Assembly (NCBI GenBank): GCA_910580235.1
Contig: CAJTVU010000002.1
Span: 1 to 64,000, forward strand
DNA: 64,000 bases
DNA from: an uncultured Dorea sp.
Lineage (GTDB): Bacteria > Bacillota > Clostridia > Lachnospirales > Lachnospiraceae
Reading direction: 5' to 3'
Part shown: positions 56,778 through 64,000 of the stretch, piece by piece
How positions within the stretch are numbered: the first letter of the stretch is position 1
Layout of the letters: each line of letters starts with the position of its first letter
Notes under the pieces: model-generated
Databases searched by the model: none
Told to the model about the DNA's origin: nothing
What the model saw: only the letters and a program-made list of their open reading frames with translations
Position numbers and translations under genes: made by a program

Positions 56778-59700
56778 ATGAATCTAAAAGAGCAATATAC
56801 GCTTGGCATCGACATCGGTTCCACGACCGTAAAGATCGCCGTCTTAAATAAGAATAATGAAGTCGTATTTTCCGACTACGAACGACACTATGCGAACATA
56901 CAGGAGACGCTTTCCGACCTTCTCGGGCGGGCTGTCTACAAGCTGGGCGGCGTCCACGCCTCTCCGGTCATTACAGGCTCCGGCGGGCTTACTCTTGCGA
57001 AGCATCTGGGAGTGCCTTTCGTGCAAGAAGTCATCGCCGTGTCGACAGCCCTGCAAGATTACGCGCCTCAGACGGACGTCGCCATCGAGCTTGGAGGCGA
57101 GGACGCGAAGATCATCTATTTTGAGGGAGGGAATGTAGAGCAGCGCATGAACGGCGTCTGTGCAGGCGGTACAGGCTCCTTCATCGACCAGATGGCCTCT
57201 CTCCTTCAGACGGACGCCTCGGGCCTGAATACATATGCGAAAAATTACAAAGCGACCTATTCCATCGCGGCAAGATGCGGCGTGTTCGCCAAGACAGATA
57301 TCCAGCCGCTGATCAATGAAGGAGCGTCAAAAGAGGACTTAGCCGCCTCCATCTTCCAGGCGGTCGTAAACCAGACGATCAGCGGGCTTGCATGCGGAAA
57401 GCCCATCCGCGGGCATGTGGCGTTCCTCGGGGGGCCTCTCCACTTTCTCTCCGAGCTGAAAGAGGCTTTCGTCCGCACATTAAAGCTGGACGAAGAGCAC
57501 ACGATCGCGCCGAGCCATTCCCACCTGTTCGCCGCCATCGGGAGCGCCCTTAATTCGAAGAAAGACCTGGACATCCCGCTCCTCGACATGCAGAGCCGCC
57601 TTGACAACAAGATCCAGATGGATTTCGAAGTAGACCGCATGGAGCCTCTGTTCGCCACGGAGGCTGAGTATCATGCATTTAAAGAACGCCACGCGAAACA
57701 GCAAGTTCCGGTGAAGGATCTCGCCTCTTATAAAGGCAAGGCCTTCCTCGGGATCGACGCCGGATCGACCACCACGAAGACCGCGCTTGTAGGCGAGGAC
57801 GGGACCCTTCTCTACTCCTTCTATTCGAATAATGAGGGGGATCCTCTTGGCACTGCCATCCGTTCCATCCGCGAGATCTACAGCCTCCTGCCAGACGATG
57901 TGGAGATCGTCCACTCCTGTTCTACCGGTTACGGAGAGGCGCTTATTAAGGCCGCCCTCCTTCTGGATGAGGGCGAGGTAGAGACTGTGTCCCACTATTA
58001 CGCCGCGTCATTTTTTGAGCCGGACGTAGACTGCATACTTGATATCGGCGGCCAGGACATGAAATGCATCAAGATCAAGAACCGCACTGTAGACAATGTG
58101 CAGCTCAACGAAGCCTGTTCCTCCGGGTGCGGCTCTTTCATCGAGACTTTTGCAAGATCTCTGAATTATTCCGTGGAAGACTTTGCCCACGAAGCGATAT
58201 TCGCCAATAATCCCATTGACCTTGGGACCCGTTGTACCGTATTTATGAACTCCAAAGTAAAACAGGCGCAAAAAGAAGGAGCGGCTGTGGCCGACATCTC
58301 TGCCGGGCTTGCCTACTCCGTCATTAAGAACGCGCTGTTCAAAGTCATCAAAGTCTCCGACGCCTCTGAGCTTGGAGAGCACATCGTCGTGCAAGGAGGC
58401 ACGTTCTATAATGACGCCGTCTTAAGGAGCTTTGAGAAGATTGCCGGCTGCGAGGCCATCCGCCCGGACATCGCCGGGATTATGGGCGCCTTTGGCGCCG
58501 CCCTGATCGCGAGAGAGCGTTACACCGAATGCGAAGGGACGACGATGCTCCCCATCGAAGAGATCGAAGCCCTCGAGTACTCCACAAGCATGGTGAAATG
58601 CCGCGGCTGTACGAACAGCTGCCGCATGACGGTCAATCATTTCAGCGGCGGCCGCAAGTTCATCACCGGCAACCGCTGTGAGAAAGGCCTTGGAAAAGAA
58701 AGATCCAAGACCGAAGCGCCCAACCTTTTTGCCTATAAATTAGAGCGGTACTTTGGCTATACACCGCTTAAGGAAGAAGAAGCGAAGCGCGGGACGATCG
58801 GGATCCCCCGCGTCCTTAACATGTACGAGAACTATCCGTTCTGGTTTACGTTCTTCCATACGCTCGGATTCCGGGTAGAGCTCTCCCCCGTCTCCACGAG
58901 GAAGATCTATGAGTATGGGATCGACTCTATCCCGAGCGAGTCCGAGTGTTATCCGGCAAAGCTTGCCCACGGCCATGTCCAGTGGCTCATCGACCACGGC
59001 ATCCGCCGCATCTTCTATCCGAGCGTCCCTTACGAGAGGAACGAGTTCGAAGGCGCCAACAACCATTATAACTGCCCGATCGTAACCTCTTATCCGGAGA
59101 ATATTAAGAACAATATCGATGCTATTGTGAAAGGAGAAGTGGATTTTATCCATCCGTTCCTTTCCTTAAAGAGCGAGGAGACCGTATGCTACCGGCTCAT
59201 TGAGGAGCTGTCTGACAAATTCTCCATCCATGCGGAAGAGATCAGGGCCGCGGTACATGCCGCGTGGGAAGAGCTCTCTTCCTGCCGTGAAGATATGAAG
59301 AGGAAAGGGGAGGAGACTCTCGCCTGGCTTGACCAGACCGGCAACAGGGGGATTGTCCTGGCCGGGCGTCCCTATCACATCGACCCGGAAGTGCACCACG
59401 GCATCCCGGAGCTGATCACTTCCTATAATATAGCGGTGCTGACAGAGGACTCCGTCTCCCATCTCCACCATGTGGAGCGCCCGATCAACGTGATGGATCA
59501 ATGGATGTACCACTCCCGCCTGTATGCCGCGGCAAACTTTGTAAAGACGAAAGACAATCTCGATCTGATCCAGCTCAACTCCTTTGGCTGCGGATTAGAC
59601 GCTGTCACCACCGATCAGGTGTCCGATATCCTGACAAGCGCAGACAAGATCTACACCTCTCTTAAGATAGACGAAGTGAACAACTTAGGCGCGGCAAGGA

Positions 59701-61025
59701 TACGCGTCCGCTCTCTCCTCGCTGCTATCCGCGTAAGAGAACAAAGGGACGAAGAGCGAAAGACCTGCCCCGCTTCTATCCGGAAAGTACCTTTCACGAA
59801 AGAGATGCGTAAAAGCTATACGATCCTCTGCCCACAGATGTCGCCGATGCATTTTGATCTGCTGGAGCCCGCATTCCGGGCGGGAGGGTACAACATTGAA
59901 GTCCTTCCGAACGCCAACAAACAGGCCGTGGACGTGGGGCTGAAATATGTAAACAACGACGCATGCTACCCCTCTCTCATGGTAGTGGGGCAGATTATGG
60001 ATGCGATCCTTTCCGGGAAATATGACACAGACAAGATTGCTGTCATCATCAGCCAGACAGGAGGCGGATGCCGCGCTTCCAACTATATCGGCTTTATCCG
60101 GCGCGCGCTTAAGAAAGCCGGATATGAGCATATCCCTGTCATCTCCATCAACTTAAGCGGGCTGGAGGGGAATCCCGGGTTCAGGCTCACGCCTACGCTG
60201 GCCATGCGAGGCATGTACGCCCTCATATTCGGAGACATCTTTATGAAATGCGTCTATCGGCTCCGGCCTTATGAGGCGGTCCCCGGCTCTGTGGACGCCA
60301 TGCATGAGAAATGGAAAAAGGCGTGTGCAGAATTCCTCTCCAAAGGGTTCCCGTCCCGCTTCCGGTTCAAAAAACTGTGCCGGGAGATCATCGCTGATTT
60401 CGACAATAACATCGAACTGCTGGACTTAAAAAAGCCCCGCGTAGGAGTGGTCGGCGAGATCCTGGTAAAATTCCTTCCCGCGGCTAACAACTATCTCGTA
60501 GAGACGCTGGAGGCAGAAGGGGCTGAGGCGGTCGTGCCCGATCTTCTGGATTTTCTCCTCTACTGCTTCTACAACCAGAATTTTAAAGTGGAAAAGCTGG
60601 GATTTGAGAAAAAGAAAGCTACAATAGCGAACTTAGGCATCAAGGTGCTGATGTGGCTCCGAGCCCCGGCAACGAAAGCATTTGCAGAGAGCAAGCGCTT
60701 TGACCCGCCTGCGGACATCGCCCACCTGGGGAGGATGGCTTCTGATATCGTATCTCTTGGCAATCAGACCGGAGAGGGCTGGTTCTTAACGGGAGAGATG
60801 CTGGAGCTCATCCATAATGGCGCGCCGAACATCGTATGTACCCAGCCCTTCGCCTGCCTGCCAAACCATGTAGTGGGCAAAGGGGTCATAAAAGAGCTTC
60901 GAAGGCTCTACCCTGGCTCTAACATCGTGGCCATTGATTTTGATCCGGGAGCCAGCGAAGTGAACCAACTGAACCGCCTGAAGCTGATGCTCTCCACAGC
61001 CAATAAGAATTTAAATATAGGATAA
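56778..61025 (+). CDS. Giant 2-hydroxyacyl-CoA dehydratase activase-related protein
   Basis: A 1415-residue cytoplasmic protein. Two BadF/HgdC-type ATPase domains come first: LGIDIGSTTVKIAVLN near residue 10 with GVCAGGTGSFIDQMASL, and GIDAGSTTTKTALVG near 325 with EACSSGCGSFIETFARS. A Cys cluster KCRGCTNSCRMTV follows near 608, then a DUF2229-type region. The last 500 residues resemble dehydratase alpha/beta components (ISQTGGGCRASNYIGFIRRA near 1095). In the two-component enzymes the ATPase drives one electron into the dehydratase; here both parts are in one chain. A TATAAT lies at 56700-56705. The substrate is unknown. Confidence 0.85.
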   Translation: MNLKEQYTLGIDIGSTTVKIAVLNKNNEVVFSDYERHYANIQETLSDLLGRAVYKLGGVHASPVITGSGGLTLAKHLGVPFVQEVIAVSTALQDYAPQTDVAIELGGEDAKIIYFEGGNVEQRMNGVCAGGTGSFIDQMASLLQTDASGLNTYAKNYKATYSIAARCGVFAKTDIQPLINEGASKEDLAASIFQAVVNQTISGLACGKPIRGHVAFLGGPLHFLSELKEAFVRTLKLDEEHTIAPSHSHLFAAIGSALNSKKDLDIPLLDMQSRLDNKIQMDFEVDRMEPLFATEAEYHAFKERHAKQQVPVKDLASYKGKAFLGIDAGSTTTKTALVGEDGTLLYSFYSNNEGDPLGTAIRSIREIYSLLPDDVEIVHSCSTGYGEALIKAALLLDEGEVETVSHYYAASFFEPDVDCILDIGGQDMKCIKIKNRTVDNVQLNEACSSGCGSFIETFARSLNYSVEDFAHEAIFANNPIDLGTRCTVFMNSKVKQAQKEGAAVADISAGLAYSVIKNALFKVIKVSDASELGEHIVVQGGTFYNDAVLRSFEKIAGCEAIRPDIAGIMGAFGAALIARERYTECEGTTMLPIEEIEALEYSTSMVKCRGCTNSCRMTVNHFSGGRKFITGNRCEKGLGKERSKTEAPNLFAYKLERYFGYTPLKEEEAKRGTIGIPRVLNMYENYPFWFTFFHTLGFRVELSPVSTRKIYEYGIDSIPSESECYPAKLAHGHVQWLIDHGIRRIFYPSVPYERNEFEGANNHYNCPIVTSYPENIKNNIDAIVKGEVDFIHPFLSLKSEETVCYRLIEELSDKFSIHAEEIRAAVHAAWEELSSCREDMKRKGEETLAWLDQTGNRGIVLAGRPYHIDPEVHHGIPELITSYNIAVLTEDSVSHLHHVERPINVMDQWMYHSRLYAAANFVKTKDNLDLIQLNSFGCGLDAVTTDQVSDILTSADKIYTSLKIDEVNNLGAARIRVRSLLAAIRVREQRDEERKTCPASIRKVPFTKEMRKSYTILCPQMSPMHFDLLEPAFRAGGYNIEVLPNANKQAVDVGLKYVNNDACYPSLMVVGQIMDAILSGKYDTDKIAVIISQTGGGCRASNYIGFIRRALKKAGYEHIPVISINLSGLEGNPGFRLTPTLAMRGMYALIFGDIFMKCVYRLRPYEAVPGSVDAMHEKWKKACAEFLSKGFPSRFRFKKLCREIIADFDNNIELLDLKKPRVGVVGEILVKFLPAANNYLVETLEAEGAEAVVPDLLDFLLYCFYNQNFKVEKLGFEKKKATIANLGIKVLMWLRAPATKAFAESKRFDPPADIAHLGRMASDIVSLGNQTGEGWFLTGEMLELIHNGAPNIVCTQPFACLPNHVVGKGVIKELRRLYPGSNIVAIDFDPGASEVNQLNRLKLMLSTANKNLNIG

Positions 61026-61114
61026 TCTTGGAATTAAAAGCTAAGTTTTTTTCGTATTATCCGAATTATTAAATAGAAAGTTATCTATTTTTATTTAAAG
61101 AAAGGAGAAATTCA

Positions 61115-61696
61115 ATGAACACACCTACAATTAATCAAGTAGCATCAAATTCATATCAGCCGGTAGACGCAGTCAAAGCAGCCGGCGCAGTTGAATCTGG
61201 GAAAGATGCAGTAAAGGAAGTGGACGCACAGAAGAAGCAGGACGCTTATGTAAATTCTGATTCAGCCGGCAAAGTAAAGGAAAATACGTACAAAAATCCG
61301 AAGAGATTGTCAGCAGAGGAATTAAAGACAATTTCTGATCAGAGGATGTCGTCATTCAAGAACATGCTCCAGACAATGCTTGGCAAACAAGTAGACACCT
61401 TGAACAAGTCTCTGTTCGAGGGTATTACCATCACCCAGGAGGAGAAGGATGCCGCGGCGGCAGCGATCGCGCCGGGCGGCGAGTGGTCTCCGGAAGTAGT
61501 CGCAGGCAATATTCTGGACATGGCAAAAGCGCTGTCCGGCGGAGATGCGTCTAAAATCAATTTATTGAAAGACGCAGTGAAAAAAGGCTTCGCAGAAGCT
61601 GAAAAAGCATGGGGCGGCAAGCTGCCAAGCATTACAGACGAGACTTATGATCTTGTTATGAAAGGCTTTGACGAGTGGGAGAACGGTGAAGACTAA
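61115..61696 (+). CDS. Uncharacterised conserved protein, 193 residues
   Basis: No named family recognised. Residues 1-60 are polar and low in order (Ala, Val, Asp, Lys-rich). Residues about 65-193 are a compact helical domain with ISDQRMSSFKNMLQTMLGKQ, then IAPGGEWSPEVVAGNILDMA, KALSGGDASKINLLKDAVKK and GGKLPSITDETYDLVMKGFD. The GGEWSPE...KALSGGD pattern looks conserved, as in a small family seen near flagellar or cell-surface genes in other bacteria, but I cannot name it. AAAGGAG precedes the ATG. It is not secreted. Confidence 0.7.
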   Translation: MNTPTINQVASNSYQPVDAVKAAGAVESGKDAVKEVDAQKKQDAYVNSDSAGKVKENTYKNPKRLSAEELKTISDQRMSSFKNMLQTMLGKQVDTLNKSLFEGITITQEEKDAAAAAIAPGGEWSPEVVAGNILDMAKALSGGDASKINLLKDAVKKGFAEAEKAWGGKLPSITDETYDLVMKGFDEWENGED

Positions 61697-61724
61697 GACC
61701 TCCCCGTAGATTTCCTAAACAGAT

Positions 61725-61780
61725 GAATAACAAAAATGCTATGCGACCGGCAAGCCTTTCGCATAGCATTTTTGTTATTC
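61725..61780. terminator. Bidirectional terminator with a 21-bp stem
   Basis: GAATAACAAAAATGCTATGC plus G pairs perfectly with its complement over a 14-base loop. It lies between two convergent genes and has T runs on both strands. Confidence 0.9.
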
Positions 61781-61788
61781 CAATAGGG

Positions 61789-62706
61789 CTAATACCCCAT
61801 CTGTGACTTTATAATCTCTACATAATCGCCGATGCTGATGTTAAGGCCTCCGCTGTAGCCTAATTCTATCCCATCCTTCATAGCCTGCACCGCCTCCTGT
61901 AAAGACGGATCATTGAGATCGAACATCGCCATCTGCTCGTCTGTAAGCCCCTGCATTTCTTTTAGGATAGCAAGGCAGCACTGGGTCTTCTCCTCTTCCG
62001 CCGCCGCTGTCCAGTCCGCATATGTCCAGTTCAGGTACGGGTCGTCGTAAACCGTCCCGCTCGGGGCGTACAGCTGGCTGAGGTCCATGCCGATCGCATC
62101 CTGAAAATCGAAGAATTTTCCAACAAGCTCGTTCGTGTCCTCATCACTGATCTCATACCGTTTATTTTCTTTATTATAAGTAATACGGACCTGGCATGTC
62201 TCCGGCTCTCCATAAGACTGCTCCGCTATAGCGTCTCTTAAGCCCTGCACCATCACATCGCCAAGCTGCTCTACTTCTGTAGCGGCCATTGCGCCTTCCA
62301 TGATCTTTTCAAAGAACAGGGTGATGACATCCGAAGGATACACATCGACGTCGACCGTATAGTTCCCGTCGTCGTCCCTTACAGAGCCCGTAATCTCATA
62401 TTTCGCAGTTGCAAGAAGGTTCCTGATCTCTTCTACAAGCTCGTCCCCAACGTCGATCCCCAAAGATTCGACCTGCTTGAACATCATTTTCATCTCTTCA
62501 AGGGTATCCGTATAATTCTTCTCCAGCTCTTCCTTATCTACGCCCGCCATCTTGGCATATTCTTCAAACTCGCCTCTTGTCTCCGCTTTCAGATAGGCGT
62601 CTACCGCCGCTTCCGCATCGATCCCTTTTCGGCCGCACCCGGACAGGCACAGCATAATAAGCGCCGCTACAAGTACGAATGCTAAGATCCTTGTCTTTCT
62701 TTTCAT
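61789..62706 (-). CDS. Lipoprotein, DUF5105-like
   Basis: A 305-residue secreted lipoprotein. MKRKTRILAFVLVAALIMLC then SGC gives the lipidated Cys at 24. AEAAVDAYLKAETRGEFEEY begins a mostly helical domain as in the DUF5105/DUF4878-type lipoproteins of Clostridia, and an extra C-terminal part (about 210-305) has LNWTYADWTAAAEEE. It stands alone, convergent with the 193-residue gene. Function unknown; located on the outer face of the membrane. Confidence 0.75.
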   Translation of the reverse strand: MKRKTRILAFVLVAALIMLCLSGCGRKGIDAEAAVDAYLKAETRGEFEEYAKMAGVDKEELEKNYTDTLEEMKMMFKQVESLGIDVGDELVEEIRNLLATAKYEITGSVRDDDGNYTVDVDVYPSDVITLFFEKIMEGAMAATEVEQLGDVMVQGLRDAIAEQSYGEPETCQVRITYNKENKRYEISDEDTNELVGKFFDFQDAIGMDLSQLYAPSGTVYDDPYLNWTYADWTAAAEEEKTQCCLAILKEMQGLTDEQMAMFDLNDPSLQEAVQAMKDGIELGYSGGLNISIGDYVEIIKSQMGY

Positions 62707-62942
62707 AGCTTTTCCTCTCCTTCCACATACATTTCAGCTCTATGCCCGCAGTGTGCAGATCGGCTCTGCGGGTAGGCCTATTTTAGCACATATTCAGAAA
62801 ATATTCTACCCCTTTGTGCACTGAGTGTAAAGTTCCTGCAATGCAAAAGTTTTCCATCTGGTTACTTGTGATTTCCTTCTTTATATAGTATAATATGCAT
62901 AATTTATACAACATACTTAAGTTTAAAATGGGAGTTTATTGC

Positions 62943-63584
62943 ATGAAAGCAACAGAAGTGAGACAAAATCTGAAATTACAGGCATATTCTATATTAAAGG
63001 AGAAGATCGTCAGCTGCGAATATAGTCCGGGAAGCATGTTGAACGAAGCGAGGCTCGCCACAGAGCTGGGATTTAGCCGGACCCCCATCCGGGAAGCCAT
63101 CAGTATTCTGGAAATGGAAGGGTTCCTGCACATTGTTCCCAAAAAAGGGATCTTAGTAACCGATATCCTGCTCAGCGATATCGTTCAGATCTTTCAGGCT
63201 CGCATGGAGATCGAGCCTGTCGCTCTAAAGCTCGCCGGCCCCAATATCCCCCGCGAAAAGCTCCTCACATGGAAAGAGATGTTCCTTACGGACGCACCTT
63301 CCATCGAACATGGCTACAAGACGGACACCGCGATGCACCTTGGCATCATCGGCTACTGTAATAATGCCTACATAATCGATATGATGAAAAAAGTCTTCGA
63401 TAAGAACACCCGCATTATTATATGCAGCAGGCAGAATAAAGAGCACATGCAGGAAGCCCGCAAAGAACATCTTGAGATCCTGGACGGGCTTCTGTGCGAA
63501 GATTTCGATCTGGCCGCTGCAAAAATGCGCGCCCATGTGGCCGTGTGCCGCAATGCGGCAATGGACTTCTTCTATTCTTCATAA
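62943..63584 (+). CDS. GntR-family regulator (FCD subfamily)
   Basis: A 213-residue regulator. The winged helix is KLQAYSILKEKIVSCEYSPG, NEARLATELGFSRTPIREAI and EGFLHIVPKKGILVTDI. The C-terminal helical FCD domain has FQARMEIEPVALKLAGP, then the metal-ligand His in TAMHLGIIGYCNN and in RAHVAVCRNA. GGGAG is 8 bases before the ATG at 62943. It is convergent with the FGGY kinase gene, so it may control sugar-acid or pentulose use, but no target site is visible. Confidence 0.87.
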   Translation: MKATEVRQNLKLQAYSILKEKIVSCEYSPGSMLNEARLATELGFSRTPIREAISILEMEGFLHIVPKKGILVTDILLSDIVQIFQARMEIEPVALKLAGPNIPREKLLTWKEMFLTDAPSIEHGYKTDTAMHLGIIGYCNNAYIIDMMKKVFDKNTRIIICSRQNKEHMQEARKEHLEILDGLLCEDFDLAAAKMRAHVAVCRNAAMDFFYSS

Positions 63585-63619
63585 CTTTCTCTCCGTGTAC
63601 AGGGAGACACTGAATGCAA

Positions 63620-63651
63620 TATAAGGATGGACATTATATGCCATCCTTATA
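63620..63651. terminator. Bidirectional terminator between gntR and the kinase
   Basis: TATAAGGATGG pairs with CCATCCTTATA over a 10-base loop, followed by ATTTTTG on the plus strand. It overlaps the last codons of the kinase gene. Confidence 0.75.
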
Positions 63652-64000
63652 TTTTTGTATCGTGTCCCACAGACCGTCAAGCGCTTCGATCGTTTTACGA
63701 TACAGCTCATATTTCTTGTCATAAATGGCCGCTCTCTCCATGTCTGGATGAATCGGCTCTGAGATCTTGCACATAGCGGCCGCGGCCCCCGCGATATCTT
63801 CATAAGCCCCGCTGGCGGCCGCGCCGATCAGCGCGCAGCCAAAGGCTCCCGTCTCATTTACTTGCACGATCTCTATTGGCAGCTTCATCACATCTGCGAA
63901 CATCTGCGCCCACACAGGGGAGCGGGCTGCGCCTCCTGCCAGGCGGATCGATCTCACCGGCCCTCTCTTCGTCCTTAAAAGCCTCTCCAGATGATATCTG
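63634..64000 (-). CDS. FGGY-family carbohydrate kinase, C-terminal part (runs off window)
   Basis: The 3' 122 codons of a sugar kinase; the 5' end is beyond the window. The frame is open to the edge (YHLERLLRTKRGP before RSIRLAGGAARSPVWAQMFA). The motif RLAGGAARSPVWAQMFADVM is the C-terminal FGGY signature with the ATP-binding Gly pair, and NETGAFGCALIGAAASGAYE follows. Xylulokinase or L-xylulose/ribulose kinase are likely; the substrate is set by the missing N-terminal half. The adjacent convergent GntR regulator fits a sugar operon. Confidence 0.87.
   Translation of the reverse strand, partial: RYHLERLLRTKRGPVRSIRLAGGAARSPVWAQMFADVMKLPIEIVQVNETGAFGCALIGAAASGAYEDIAGAAAAMCKISEPIHPDMERAAIYDKKYELYRKTIEALDGLWDTIQKYKDGI

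Overview
The window looks like a chromosomal segment of an anaerobic Firmicute, most likely Lachnospiraceae (Dorea, Mediterraneibacter or Blautia-like). Pointers are the Na+-pumping biotin decarboxylase cluster, a very large 2-hydroxyacyl-CoA dehydratase activase-like protein, Pta-AckA acetate formation, DUF177-rpmF-plsX-acpP-rnc-smc-ftsY gene order, and Firmicute-type promoters and GGAGG ribosome binding sites. Genus is inference; no rRNA is present.

Region 1 (1-6541) is accessory and AT-rich: a MerR/TipAS regulator with an ABC efflux pair, two small DNA-binding proteins sharing an AAGTTC-type operator, two genes of unknown function, and two families of structured repeats (called R1 and R2 here). 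A deletion remnant of one of the unknown genes lies about 2.3 kb away from the full copy.

Region 2 (6542-11945) is a biotin-dependent carboxyltransferase/Na+ pump operon that holds both an acyl-CoA-type and an oxo-acid-type carboxyltransferase with one biotin carrier, one gamma and one beta subunit. Region 3 (11984-21601) is a ten-gene nucleoside uptake and salvage operon: BMP-family lipoprotein, ABC transporter, uridine phosphorylase, deoC, cdd, deoB, a YczE-like membrane protein and purine nucleoside phosphorylase. It turns imported nucleosides into bases and central metabolites.

Region 4 (21646-26130) has a 2-isopropylmalate synthase fused to an AraC-type DNA-binding domain, a Na+/proline-type symporter with palindromic sites at its promoter, and a RelE/ParE-type toxin-antitoxin pair. 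Region 5 (26228-46686) is mostly core: GNAT, HAD, threonine ammonia-lyase, ftsY, smc, rnc, acpP, plsX, rpmF, DUF177, ackA, pta, mgtE, tmcAL, comFB, degV, a WalJ-type hydrolase, coaE and polA.

Region 6 (46781-52170) is a decayed AT-rich island ending at a tRNA-Leu(CAA) gene with an integrase remnant beside it. It holds mazEF, pieces of fic genes, a 273-bp double-hairpin MITE inserted in fic with a TA target duplication, a RadC/JAB-domain protein and a doubly deleted AIPR-family gene. Region 7 (52176-64000) returns to core and metabolic genes: lysA, a TrmB-like regulator, pyk, a rhomboid-like protein, the 1415-residue activase-like protein, an uncharacterised 193-residue protein, a lipoprotein, a GntR regulator and the 3' end of an FGGY sugar kinase that runs off the window.
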